Shown here: positions 26,992-35,293 of the stretch, in pieces
Layout: every line of letters begins with the position of its first letter
How positions within the stretch are numbered: position 1 is the first letter of the stretch
Source: Lachnospiraceae bacterium
Lineage (GTDB): Bacteria; Bacillota; Clostridia; Lachnospirales; Lachnospiraceae
Assembly: GCA_014799465.1 (NCBI GenBank)
Contig: JAAVHZ010000058.1
Location: forward strand, 1 to 64,000
DNA: 64,000 nt
Direction: 5' to 3'
The notes under the pieces: generated by a model
Databases searched by the model: none
What the model saw: the letters and a program-made list of their open reading frames with translations, nothing else
Told to the model about the DNA's origin: nothing
Position numbers and translations under genes: made by a program

Positions 26992-27653
26992 CTAATGATT
27001 GGCTTGAAGCCATTAACGATGAATTTAAAAAACCATATTATAAAGAGTTATATAATTTTGTTAAAGAAGAGTACAGTAAAACAGTAGTATATCCACCGGC
27101 TGATGATATATTTAATGCATTTCATTTTACACCTTTAAGTGAAGTTAAGGTACTGATACTCGGTCAAGACCCATATCACAATGTAAATCAGGCTCATGGT
27201 CTTAGTTTTTCGGTAAAACCGGGAGAAGATATTCCGCCTTCTCTTAAGAACATTTATCAGGAGCTTCATGATGATATGAATTGTTATATACCTAATAACG
27301 GATTTCTTGAAAAATGGGCAAAAGAGGGAGTATTGTTATTAAATACAGTACTTACCGTCAGGGCACATCAGGCAAATTCACATCAGGGAAAAGGCTGGGA
27401 ACGCTTTACCGATGCAGTAATAAATGCCGTAAATGAGCAGAACAGACCTATCGTCTATATGCTCTGGGGAAAACCTGCCCAGTCAAAGGCGTCAATGCTT
27501 ACAAATCCAAAACATTTAATACTAAAAGCACCACATCCAAGTCCATTGTCAGCTTTCAGAGGTTTCTTCGGATGTAAACATTTTAGTCAGGCAAACGAAT
27601 TTCTTGAAAAAAATGGTATCGAGCCTATAGATTGGCAGATTGAAAATATTTAA
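26979..27653 (+). CDS. ung: Uracil-DNA glycosylase, family 1
   Basis: 224 aa. Removes uracil from DNA in the first step of base-excision repair. The catalytic water-activating loop GQDPYH (Asp64), LLNTVLTV, the [16 protein letters not shown]-intercalating loop with its active-site His, and the YMLWGKPAQ strand are all present. Length is normal. The start overlaps the end of hisF by 13 bases, so translation is coupled to the his genes. A strong terminator follows. Confidence 0.97.
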   Translation: MSQITNDWLEAINDEFKKPYYKELYNFVKEEYSKTVVYPPADDIFNAFHFTPLSEVKVLILGQDPYHNVNQAHGLSFSVKPGEDIPPSLKNIYQELHDDMNCYIPNNGFLEKWAKEGVLLLNTVLTVRAHQANSHQGKGWERFTDAVINAVNEQNRPIVYMLWGKPAQSKASMLTNPKHLILKAPHPSPLSAFRGFFGCKHFSQANEFLEKNGIEPIDWQIENI

Positions 27654-27722
27654 AAAATCCGATTTCCTCCGGCGGTTGGTTTCGCTACGCTGCAAAGACC
27701 GCCTACGGAAATCGGATTTTTT
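27652..27722 (+). terminator. Terminator with conserved core, copy 1
   Basis: The outer arms AAAAAATCCGATTTCC (27652-27667) and GGAAATCGGATTTTTT (27707-27722) pair perfectly. Inside, GGCGGT (27671-27676) pairs with ACCGCC (27698-27703) around a core containing TTTCGCTACGCTGCAAAG (27680-27697). The same core occurs inverted in the terminator at 28171-28238, with different but still complementary arms. It ends the hisHF-ung transcript. Confidence 0.9.
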
Positions 27723-27807
27723 ATTGGTTGTTGGCTGATTGTTGTACTTTAGAATAATTCAATAATGTTCTATAAGTAGTAAATATGAATGATGCACAAT
27801 TATTATG

Positions 27808-27836
27808 TTGATAACACTCATATAATATGATAAAAT
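27808..27836 (+). promoter_or_regulatory. Promoter of the type I toxin mRNA
   Basis: TTGATA (27808-27813), 17-base spacer, TAAAAT (27831-27836), with TGA as extended -10. Transcription is predicted to start near 27843, which is exactly the first base of the repeat AGAGCAATCG. An alternative -10, TATAAT at 27821, has no well-spaced -35. Confidence 0.7.
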
Positions 27837-27901
27837 ATTCACAGAGCAATCGTGTTGCAGGGTGTGTTGACCTCTATTCCAATATGAATGGGGGTGATGC
27901 T

Positions 27902-28000
27902 ATGAATAATCAAAATAATAATTTTGATTTAAAGGATATATTGACTTTTGGTATATTCCTGTTAGCATTACTTACTTTTGTTTTTACATTTTGTAAGTAA
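27902..28000 (+). CDS. Type I toxin peptide, holin-like/TxpA-Fst class
   Basis: 32-aa membrane peptide too short for normal gene calling. A polar Asn-rich head (MNNQNNNFDLKDIL) is followed by one hydrophobic helix (TFGIFLLALLTFVFTF) and a terminal CK. This layout matches the 'putative holin-like toxin' / TxpA / Fst group of Firmicutes, which insert into the membrane when their antisense RNA is lost. GGGGGTGAT (27890-27898) is a strong ribosome site three bases before the ATG. Its mRNA and an opposing antisense promoter form the rest of the cassette. The family assignment rests on size, layout and surroundings. Confidence 0.75.
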   Translation: MNNQNNNFDLKDILTFGIFLLALLTFVFTFCK

Positions 28001-28002
28001 TA

Positions 28003-28094
28003 AACATAACAAAACCACCCTAATACTTTGAACGGTTGGGTGGCTTTGCTACCTTATAAACGGTCAACCCCTTGTGGGCGATTGCTCTATTCTT
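28003..28094 (-). ncRNA. Antisense antitoxin RNA of the type I cassette
   Basis: A reverse-strand transcript is predicted to start near 28094, from the promoter at 28101-28129, and end after the stem GGGTGG/CCACCC (28038-28043 with 28015-28020), which on this strand is followed by TTTTGTTATGTTT. It is about 90 bases long and fully complementary to the 3' part of the toxin mRNA. It would base-pair with that mRNA and block the toxin, as RatA and RNA II do in the TxpA and Fst systems. Confidence 0.7.
28015..28043 (-). terminator. Terminator of the antisense RNA
   Basis: CCACCC (28015-28020) pairs with GGGTGG (28038-28043). Read on the reverse strand, the stem is followed by TTTTGTTATGTTT. On the + strand it lies just after the toxin stop codon and could also help end the toxin mRNA, giving the overlapping terminator typical of convergent type I pairs. 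Confidence 0.65.
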
Positions 28095-28100
28095 ATAACT

Positions 28101-28129
28101 AATATAACATACTATTTCTTCATTTTCAA
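28101..28129 (-). promoter_or_regulatory. Promoter of the antisense antitoxin RNA
   Basis: On the reverse strand: TTGAAA (28124-28129), 17-base spacer, TATATT (28101-28106), with TGT as extended -10. It is nearer to consensus than the toxin promoter, as expected for the more abundant antitoxin RNA. Confidence 0.75.
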
Positions 28130-28170
28130 GCATAATAATTTTTTGTAACATTTCAAATCGATACAGGGTT

Positions 28171-28238
28171 AAAAAACAAATCCCGCAGACGGCCTTTGCA
28201 GCGTAGCGAAACCAGCCGTCGGAGGGATTTGTTTTTTT
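28171..28238 (-). terminator. Terminator with conserved core, copy 2
   Basis: The outer arms AAAAAACAAATCCC (28171-28184) and GGGATTTGTTTTTT (28224-28237) pair perfectly. Inside, GACGGC (28188-28193) pairs with GCCGTC (28215-28220) around the reverse complement of the core found at 27680-27697. It ends the giant reverse-strand gene, whose stop codon is at 28237-28239, and could stop + strand transcription too. Confidence 0.85.
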
Positions 28239-31200
28239 ATATATTTTTCTGAGCCGTAGCCAACATTAATTTAATTCTGTTAAGCTGATTTACCTGACTT
28301 GCACCCGGGTCATAATCAACTGCCACAATATTAGCATCAGGATGCTGTTTTCTAAGTTCTTTAATAACACCTTTACCCACGATATGATTAGGCAGGCAAC
28401 CGAATGGCTGTGCACATACTATATTCGGAACACCTGAATGTATAAGTTCTAACATTTCACCGGTAAGAAACCAGCCTTCACCAGTCTGATTTCCGATTGA
28501 TGCTATAGGTTCGGCATATTCTGCAAGTTCACGTATATGTGATGGAGGTGCAAAATGTTTGCTTGAAGTAAGTTCATCTTTGGCACATTTACGCATACGC
28601 TCTAAAAATGAAATTCCAAGGTTTGACATATGTGCCGTTGACTTTTTCATACCAAGTTTTTCTGCTTTGAAATTAGTGTTATAAAAAGAATATAACAGGA
28701 AATCCAGAAGGTCAGGCATTATGGCTTCGGCGCCTTCCTGTTCAAGCAGCTCTACGATATGATTGTTGGCGGCAGGAAGGAATTTTACAAGAATCTCTCC
28801 AACCACACCAACTTTAGGTTTTATCAGTTCCTCATCTATAGGAAGATTGTCAAAGTCTCTGATTATTCCACGTATATTTTTCTTAAAAGCTGACATGGAA
28901 ATGCTATTTTTCTTCAATGACTTTATACAAATATCAAGCCATTTTTTATGAAGCTCATCAGCAGAACCTTTAGTCAGTTCATATGGACGCATACGGTACA
29001 ATACACGCATAAATACATCTCCATATATAACTGCCTGAATACCTTTAAGCACAAGTTTAGGTGTAATCTTAAAGCCTTCATTTTTTTCAATTCCCTGAAC
29101 ACTTAAAGAAAGTACAGGAATCTGTTCCATACCGGCTTTTTCAAGAGCACGTCTTATAAATCCTATATAGTTGCTGGCACGACATCCACCGCCTGTCTGA
29201 GTCATTATTATTGCGGTTTTGTTAAGGTCATATTTGCCTGATTGGAGTGCCTGCATAATCTGACCGACAACTATAAGTGAAGGATAGCAGGCATCATTAT
29301 TAACATATTTAAGACCTAAATCAACAGCAGTTTTCTCGTCATTGTTAAGAACTTCAAAATTGTAACCACATGAATTTAATGCCGGTTCTAACAATTCAAA
29401 ATGTATAGGAGACATCTGAGGGCAGATAATGGTATATTTATCCTTCATCTCTTTTGTAAATTCAACACGGTTAATATTTGAAGGTACAATGTTCCGTTTA
29501 ACATGTTTTTTATCTCTTACTTTAAGTGCTGATATAAGAGAACGTATTCTGATTCTTGCTGCACCTAAATTATTTACTTCATCTATTTTTAAAACAGTAT
29601 ATATTTTACCTGAATTAGTCAGTATATCATTTACACAGTCAGTAGTTACGGCATCCAGACCGCATCCAAATGAGTTAAGCTGTATAAGGTCGATATTGTC
29701 TGTTGTTTTCACATAGTTAGCTGCCGCATACAGTCTTGAATGGTACATCCATTGGTCCATTACTATAAGTGGTCTTTCTACTGTTGACATATGTGAGACC
29801 GAATCCTCTGTAAGCACTGCAATACCATAAGAATTAATAAGTTCAGGTATACCATGATTAATTTCAGGGTCAATATGATATGGACGTCCGGCAAGTACAA
29901 TTCCACGCTTTCCTGTTTTATTAAGGTAATCTATGACCTCTTCACCCTTTTTCTGAATATCCTGATGTACTGACATCATTTCATCCCATCCGGCATATGC
30001 AGCTTCTTTAATCTCAGTTTCAGGTATATTAAACTCTTTTGTAAATTCTTCTACAAGACGTTTTGTAAGCACATCTTTATTAGTCATTGCCATAAAAGGA
30101 TTCATAAATTTTATGTTGTCATCTTTTATTTCTTCAACATTATTTTTAATGTTTTCGGCATAAGATGTAACAATAGGGCAGTTATAGTGGTTATTAGCAT
30201 CAGGAGTTTCATTTCTCTCATATGGTATACATGGATAGAAAATGAATTTAACCTCGTTTTTAATAAGCCAGCTTATATGTCCGTGGACAAGCTTTGCAGG
30301 ATAGCATTCCGATTCACTTGGAATAGATTCGATACCAAGCTCATATATTTTCCTGCTGGAAGTAGGAGATAATACTACCTGAAATCCAAGTTTCTTAAAG
30401 AATACCGCCCAGAATGGATAATTTTCATACATATTAAGCACTCGTGGAATACCGACAATACCTCTTGGGGCATTATCAGGTGTAAGGGCTTCATATGAAA
30501 ACAGACGTTTGTATTTGTATTCAAAAAGATTAGGTATATTTTCCTTATTTTTTGCCTTTCCAATACCACGTTCACATCTGTTTCCTGTTATAAACTGACG
30601 GCCTCCGGTAAATTTATTAATGGTAAGAAGACAATTATTTGTACATCCTTTACATCTGGACATGGAAGTGGAGAATTCAAGGGTATTAATCTTTTCAATA
30701 GGAAGCATGGTTGTTTTGCTGCCCTCATCATATCTTTCTCTTGCCACAAGAGCAGCACCAAATGCACCCATAATTCCGGCAATATCAGGTCTTACAGCTT
30801 CACATCCCGATATATTTTCAAAGCTCCGTAAAACTGCATCATTGTAAAATGTTCCGCCCTGTACAACAACACGTTTACCTAAATCTTCAGGGTCAGTTAT
30901 CTTTATAACCTTATACAAAGCATTTTTAATAACAGAATAAGCTAATCCGGCAGAAATGTCAGATACTTCCGAGCCTTCCTTTTGAGCCTGTTTTACATTT
31001 GAATTCATAAATACGGTACACCTGGTACCTAAATCCACAGGATTTTTTGCAAATAATGCTTCTTTAGCAAAATCTTCAACAGAATAATTAAGGGATTTTG
31101 CAAAGGTTTCGATAAATGAACCACAGCCGGAAGAGCAGGCTTCATTTAACTGAACACTATCCACCGTTCCGTTTTTTATCTTGATACATTTCATGTCCTG

Positions 31201-32466
31201 TCCGCCGATATCCAATATACAATCTACTTCCGGTTCAAAAAAAGCAGCCGCATAGTAATGTGATACAGTCTCAACTTCGCCTTCGTCCAGCATAAGTGCA
31301 GCTTTTATTAGTGCTTCACCGTATCCGGTGGAACAGGAATATACTATTTTGGCAGAATCAGGAAGAAGAGAATATATTTCCTTTATGGAGCGTATTGCCG
31401 TTGATAAAGGACTGCCGTTATTGCTGCTGTAAAATGAGTACAGTAATGAACCGTCTTCACCCACAAGTGCAACTTTTGTTGTGGTTGAGCCGGCATCAAT
31501 ACCCAGAAAACAGTCACCCTCATAATCTTCAAGAGATGCAGTTGCAACACAATGTTTATTATGTCTTTCTGTAAAATCTTCATATTCTTTTTCATCTGCA
31601 AACAGAGGTTCCATACGTTTTATTTCAAATTCCATCTTAATTCCGTTTGACAATTTGTCTATCATATCTGATATAGATATTTGAACTTCCGGTTTATGAT
31701 TCATTGCTGAACCCGAAGCAGCAAACAGATGTGAGTGTTTTGGTGCAATAATGTGTTCATCCGTAAGGTTAAGGGTACGGATAAAAGCTTCTTTAAGTTC
31801 TGATAAGAAATGGAGAGGACCTCCAAGAAAAGCAACATTTCCGCGGATAGGCTTACCACAGGCAAGACCGCTTATTGTCTGGTTAACAACTGCCTGAAAA
31901 ATAGATGCAGACAAGTCTTCCTTTGTAGCACCTTCATTTATAAGAGGTTGTATATCTGTTTTAGCAAATACTCCGCATCTGGCAGCAATAGGGTATATGG
32001 CTTTGTAGTTTTTAGCATATTCATTAAGACCTGATGCATCTGTCTGTAAAAGTGATGCCATCTGGTCAATAAAAGAGCCGGTACCTCCTGCACATATTCC
32101 ATTCATTCTCTGTTCAACGCCATTAGTAAAATAAATAATCTTGGCATCTTCGCCACCTAATTCAATGGCAACATCTGTCTGCGGTGCATAGTCATTAAGT
32201 GCCGTAGATACGGCAACTACCTCCTGCACAAAAGGAACTTCAAGATGTTTAGAGAGTGTAAGTCCGCCTGAACCTGTAATCATAGGGGATAAGGATACTT
32301 CCCCCAGTTCTTCTTTTGCTTTTGAGAGCAATTCAGCCAGTGTTTCCTGAATATTTGCATAATGTCTTTTATAGTCAGCAAAAAGCATTTCGTTTTTTGA
32401 ATCAAGAATGGCAATCTTAACAGTTGTTGAACCGATGTCGATTCCCAAAGAGTAATAATTTTCCAT
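28237..32466 (-). CDS. Giant 2-hydroxyacyl-CoA dehydratase activase-type protein
   Basis: 1409 aa, cytosolic. Two BadF/BadG/HgdC ASKHA-type ATPase domains occur in tandem: residues about 1-260 ([26 protein letters not shown] with Cys125) and about 320-580 ([25 protein letters not shown]). Each carries the Cys that would ligate a shared [4Fe-4S] cluster. A Cys-rich turn (RCKGCTNNC) and a DUF2229-like domain (about 640-870) follow, then an HgdB-like C-terminal region (about 980-1400) with NDACYPS and [10 protein letters not shown]. Relatives activate 2-hydroxyacyl-CoA dehydratases by ATP-driven electron transfer, but this fused form is a widespread clostridial protein of unproven substrate. No dehydratase genes are adjacent. 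Confidence 0.88.
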   Translation of the reverse strand: MENYYSLGIDIGSTTVKIAILDSKNEMLFADYKRHYANIQETLAELLSKAKEELGEVSLSPMITGSGGLTLSKHLEVPFVQEVVAVSTALNDYAPQTDVAIELGGEDAKIIYFTNGVEQRMNGICAGGTGSFIDQMASLLQTDASGLNEYAKNYKAIYPIAARCGVFAKTDIQPLINEGATKEDLSASIFQAVVNQTISGLACGKPIRGNVAFLGGPLHFLSELKEAFIRTLNLTDEHIIAPKHSHLFAASGSAMNHKPEVQISISDMIDKLSNGIKMEFEIKRMEPLFADEKEYEDFTERHNKHCVATASLEDYEGDCFLGIDAGSTTTKVALVGEDGSLLYSFYSSNNGSPLSTAIRSIKEIYSLLPDSAKIVYSCSTGYGEALIKAALMLDEGEVETVSHYYAAAFFEPEVDCILDIGGQDMKCIKIKNGTVDSVQLNEACSSGCGSFIETFAKSLNYSVEDFAKEALFAKNPVDLGTRCTVFMNSNVKQAQKEGSEVSDISAGLAYSVIKNALYKVIKITDPEDLGKRVVVQGGTFYNDAVLRSFENISGCEAVRPDIAGIMGAFGAALVARERYDEGSKTTMLPIEKINTLEFSTSMSRCKGCTNNCLLTINKFTGGRQFITGNRCERGIGKAKNKENIPNLFEYKYKRLFSYEALTPDNAPRGIVGIPRVLNMYENYPFWAVFFKKLGFQVVLSPTSSRKIYELGIESIPSESECYPAKLVHGHISWLIKNEVKFIFYPCIPYERNETPDANNHYNCPIVTSYAENIKNNVEEIKDDNIKFMNPFMAMTNKDVLTKRLVEEFTKEFNIPETEIKEAAYAGWDEMMSVHQDIQKKGEEVIDYLNKTGKRGIVLAGRPYHIDPEINHGIPELINSYGIAVLTEDSVSHMSTVERPLIVMDQWMYHSRLYAAANYVKTTDNIDLIQLNSFGCGLDAVTTDCVNDILTNSGKIYTVLKIDEVNNLGAARIRIRSLISALKVRDKKHVKRNIVPSNINRVEFTKEMKDKYTIICPQMSPIHFELLEPALNSCGYNFEVLNNDEKTAVDLGLKYVNNDACYPSLIVVGQIMQALQSGKYDLNKTAIIMTQTGGGCRASNYIGFIRRALEKAGMEQIPVLSLSVQGIEKNEGFKITPKLVLKGIQAVIYGDVFMRVLYRMRPYELTKGSADELHKKWLDICIKSLKKNSISMSAFKKNIRGIIRDFDNLPIDEELIKPKVGVVGEILVKFLPAANNHIVELLEQEGAEAIMPDLLDFLLYSFYNTNFKAEKLGMKKSTAHMSNLGISFLERMRKCAKDELTSSKHFAPPSHIRELAEYAEPIASIGNQTGEGWFLTGEMLELIHSGVPNIVCAQPFGCLPNHIVGKGVIKELRKQHPDANIVAVDYDPGASQVNQLNRIKLMLATAQKNI

Positions 32467-32543
32467 AGTATATAATCACCGTGCCTTTCGTAAATATGCG
32501 AATTTCATCAAGTGTATTTGAATAAGTTAAACAACAGTTTCTT

Positions 32544-32572
32544 ATTATAATATATGTTTATTCAAATTTCAA
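32544..32572 (-). promoter_or_regulatory. Promoter of the giant activase gene
   Basis: On the reverse strand: TTGAAA (32567-32572), 17-base spacer, TATAAT (32544-32549), a near-consensus promoter. It gives a leader of about 70 bases before ATG 32466. The rest of the 185-base divergent region to the LysM gene is AT-rich with nothing else clear. Confidence 0.8.
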
Positions 32573-32651
32573 TGATGATAAAATTATATGCACTAAAATT
32601 TTTATAAAGAATATATTAATAAAAAACTTTAAGAAAGGTCTGGATATTAAA

Positions 32652-32966
32652 ATGGAAAATATGTATTTAAGAAAATGCAGCGGAATGGTGCATAAAGTAA
32701 AGGCGGGAGAAACTATGTATCATCTTAGCAGGATGTATAATGTAAGTATAGATGAGCTTATAAGTGCCAATCCTGATGTGAATGTGTATAATATGCAAAG
32801 TGGGGATGAAGTATGTATACCGGTATCATCAGCAAGGACAGAATATGCAGATGATTCAATTATGGCAATCCCCTATGATAATAGAAATATGGAAAATATA
32901 AACAGAAAAGATAACAGGAATATGAAAGAAGATTTTTATGAATTAGTTAAAAGATTTGACAAATAG
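32652..32966 (+). CDS. LysM-domain protein
   Basis: 104 aa. One LysM domain (about 11-57; VHKVKAGETMYHLSRMYNVS, then ELISANPDV, then GDEVCIPV) that would bind peptidoglycan or chitin-like glycans. The C-terminal 45 residues are polar and Asn-rich (YDNRNMENINRKDNRN) and have no enzyme domain. There is no classical signal peptide, so it may act inside the cell, for example at the forming spore, or leave by another route. RBS AGAAAGG at 32632-32638. Confidence 0.85.
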   Translation: MENMYLRKCSGMVHKVKAGETMYHLSRMYNVSIDELISANPDVNVYNMQSGDEVCIPVSSARTEYADDSIMAIPYDNRNMENINRKDNRNMKEDFYELVKRFDK

Positions 32967-33065
32967 GAGTGGAAAAATTATAATAAAATGCAAAATGATA
33001 AATTAAAAGTGATTTGGGCCTGACCGGTTTGGATGCCTGAATCGGAAAGGCTTGTGAAAATAGGT

Positions 33066-33953
33066 ATGGGATTTGTTAATAAGTTAGAGAGAAAATTTGG
33101 AAAGTATGCAATACACAACCTGATGTTCTATATTATAGCATTGTATATATTAGGGCTTTTCATACAGTTATTCGGCGGCGGATTCTATGAGGCATTTCTT
33201 TCGCTTAATGTAGAAATGATTCTAAAAGGGCAGATATGGAGGATTGTTACATTTATCATAGCTCCGCCCTCAGATTCAGGCCTTTTTTTCATGGCACTTA
33301 CATTATATCTGTACTATGTTCTTGGTACAGCTTTGGAGAATGTATGGGGAGCATTCAGATTTAACCTGTATTTCATTATGGGTATACTGTTTAATGTAAT
33401 TGCAGCATTTTTAGTATATTTTATATTTGGATATAGTTTTGAACTTACAACTTATTATCTGAATCTTTCCTTGTTTTTTGCATTTGCTGCAACTTATCCC
33501 GATATGGAATTCCTGTTGTTTTTCATTTTACCTGTTAAGGTGAAGTGGCTTGCAATGATTGATGCCGTATATATGGGGGCAACAATAGTATTTGGATTTG
33601 CATTTTCATATTTTCCGTATAGGGTACAGATGAAACTTATATATCCGCTTCTTGAATTAGGAATATTTCCGGCACCACAGATAGCCACTGCAGCACTTGT
33701 GTCAATACTTAACTTTATCATATTTTTCCTTATGACAAGGAATTATAAACGGATATCACCTAAGGAGATTAAAAGGAAAAAAACATACAGGCGTCAGGTA
33801 AAAAGTGCAAACTCAAGTTCAAGGCATAAATGTGTTATCTGTGGCAGAACTTCAGAGGAGTATCCTGAGCTTACATTCAGATATTGTTCAAAATGTAATG
33901 GAAACTATGAATATTGTCAGGATCATCTTTTTACCCACGAACATGTCAAATAG
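33066..33953 (+). CDS. Rhomboid-like multi-TM protein with C-terminal zinc ribbon
   Basis: About 295 aa. Six hydrophobic helices (from about residue 17 to 215; e.g. FYIIALYILGLFIQLFGGG, LYFIMGILFNVIAAFLVYFI) have the layout of the rhomboid family (LGTALENVWGAFRFNLYF matches its L1-TM2 region). The catalytic GxSG serine and the late-helix His are not visible, so it is probably an inactive rhomboid-like protein. The C-terminal cytosolic tail carries a Cys/His cluster (CVICG, then CSKCNG, then YCQDHLFTHEH) that looks like a zinc ribbon. The start is uncertain: ATG 33066 (MGFVNKLERKFG) fits related proteins, while ATG 33033 or GTG 33054 would add 11 or 4 residues. Confidence 0.8.
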   Translation: MGFVNKLERKFGKYAIHNLMFYIIALYILGLFIQLFGGGFYEAFLSLNVEMILKGQIWRIVTFIIAPPSDSGLFFMALTLYLYYVLGTALENVWGAFRFNLYFIMGILFNVIAAFLVYFIFGYSFELTTYYLNLSLFFAFAATYPDMEFLLFFILPVKVKWLAMIDAVYMGATIVFGFAFSYFPYRVQMKLIYPLLELGIFPAPQIATAALVSILNFIIFFLMTRNYKRISPKEIKRKKTYRRQVKSANSSSRHKCVICGRTSEEYPELTFRYCSKCNGNYEYCQDHLFTHEHVK

Positions 33954-33994
33954 TAATTATAATATACAAGCACAACCGAAAGGAGATATATATA

Positions 33995-35257
33995 ATGGAA
34001 AAGAAACCATTTGTTACACTTGAAAAATTAAAGGAGATTGATAAAACTTATCCGACACCTTATCATTTATATGATGAAAAAGGTATAAAGGAAAATGCAA
34101 TGAGACTTAAAGATGCATTTTCATGGAATAAAGGATTTAAGGAATATTTTGCAGTAAAAGCTACACCAAATCCTTTTATACTTAACATATTAAAGGAGTG
34201 CGGATGCGGAGTAGACTGTTCTTCACTTACTGAGCTCATGATGTCTGAAAAGCTGGGATTTTATGGAGATGACATTATGTTTTCTTCAAATGATACTCCG
34301 GCAGAAGAATTTGTTCTGGCTAAAAAATTAGATGCACAGATTAATCTTGATGATATTACACATATTGATTTTATGGAAAAGGAAGCAGGCGGAATACCGG
34401 AAAAGATATGCTGCCGATTTAATCCGGGCGGAATGTTTAAGATTAGTACAACTATTATGGACAACCCAGGCGAAGCTAAATATGGTTTTACAAAAGATCA
34501 GTTATTAGAGGGATATAAGAGATTAAAAGAAATGGGAGTAAAGAAGTTCGGTCTCCATTCATTTCTTGCCAGCAATACTGTATCTAATGAATATTATCCG
34601 GCTCTGGCAAAGATATTATTTGAAACAGCAGTAGAAGTAAAGGAAAAGACAGGTGTTGAGATTTCATTTATAAATCTTTCCGGCGGTATTGGAGTACCTT
34701 ACAGACCTGACCAGGAGCCAAACGATATATATATTATAGCCGAAGGTGTGAGAAAAGCTTTTGAAGAAATCCTTGTTCCGGCAGGACTTGGTGATGTGGC
34801 AATTTATACCGAACTTGGAAGATATATGCTTGCACCTTATGGACATCTTGTGACAAAGGCAATACACCAGAAGCATACTCACAAAGAATATGTAGGTCTT
34901 GATGCATGTGCAGTCAACCTGATGCGTCCTGCAATGTATGGTGCATATCATCATATTACTGTTATGGGAAAGGAAAATGAACCTTGTGATTATAAATACG
35001 ATGTTACAGGCTCACTTTGTGAAAATAATGATAAGTTTGCAATAGACAGAATGCTTCCAAAGGTTGATATTGGCGATTTTGTGGTAATCCATGATACAGG
35101 TGCACATGGATTTGCCATGGGATATAACTATAACGGCAAACTTAAATCGGCAGAACTTTTATTAAAAGAAGACGGAAGTGTGCAGATGATTAGACGTGCA
35201 GAAACACCGGAGGATTACTTTGCAACGTTTGATTTTTGTGATATATTAAAAATGTAA
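33995..35257 (+). CDS. lysA: Diaminopimelate decarboxylase
   Basis: 420-aa fold-type III PLP enzyme that decarboxylates meso-diaminopimelate to lysine. Lys55 (YFAVKATPNPF) would form the PLP Schiff base; the CGVDCSSLTEL and HSFLASNTV blocks follow, and the C-terminal beta domain has the substrate-site SLCENNDKFA with its active-site Cys. ATG 33995 is chosen for GAAAGGAGA at 33978-33986; the longer frame lies over the previous gene. Related fold-III decarboxylases for ornithine, arginine or carboxynorspermidine are the alternative, but the length and N-terminus match the clostridial LysA group. Aspartokinase is encoded at 55-56 kb. Confidence 0.85.
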   Translation: MEKKPFVTLEKLKEIDKTYPTPYHLYDEKGIKENAMRLKDAFSWNKGFKEYFAVKATPNPFILNILKECGCGVDCSSLTELMMSEKLGFYGDDIMFSSNDTPAEEFVLAKKLDAQINLDDITHIDFMEKEAGGIPEKICCRFNPGGMFKISTTIMDNPGEAKYGFTKDQLLEGYKRLKEMGVKKFGLHSFLASNTVSNEYYPALAKILFETAVEVKEKTGVEISFINLSGGIGVPYRPDQEPNDIYIIAEGVRKAFEEILVPAGLGDVAIYTELGRYMLAPYGHLVTKAIHQKHTHKEYVGLDACAVNLMRPAMYGAYHHITVMGKENEPCDYKYDVTGSLCENNDKFAIDRMLPKVDIGDFVVIHDTGAHGFAMGYNYNGKLKSAELLLKEDGSVQMIRRAETPEDYFATFDFCDILKM

Positions 35258-35293
35258 TAAAAACATTACATTATTGAAAGGCTTAAAAATATA

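Larger units (their letters stand above)
27843..28094 (+). ncRNA. Type I toxin mRNA with pairing 5' and 3' ends
   Basis: Predicted transcript from the promoter at 27808-27836 to the 3' stem region. AGAGCAATCG (27843-27852) and GTTGACC (27866-27872) at the 5' end are complementary to CGATTGCTCT (28079-28088) and GGTCAAC (28062-28068) at the 3' end. This would fold the full-length mRNA into a closed form. Such end-to-end folding is known for hok-, AapA- and TxpA-class type I toxin mRNAs and keeps translation off. The exact ends are predicted, not measured. Confidence 0.6.

Noticed and set aside
27652-28238. CRISPR array or insertion sequence
   Set aside because: Only two inverted copies of the core are present, with no spacers, transposase or target-site duplications.
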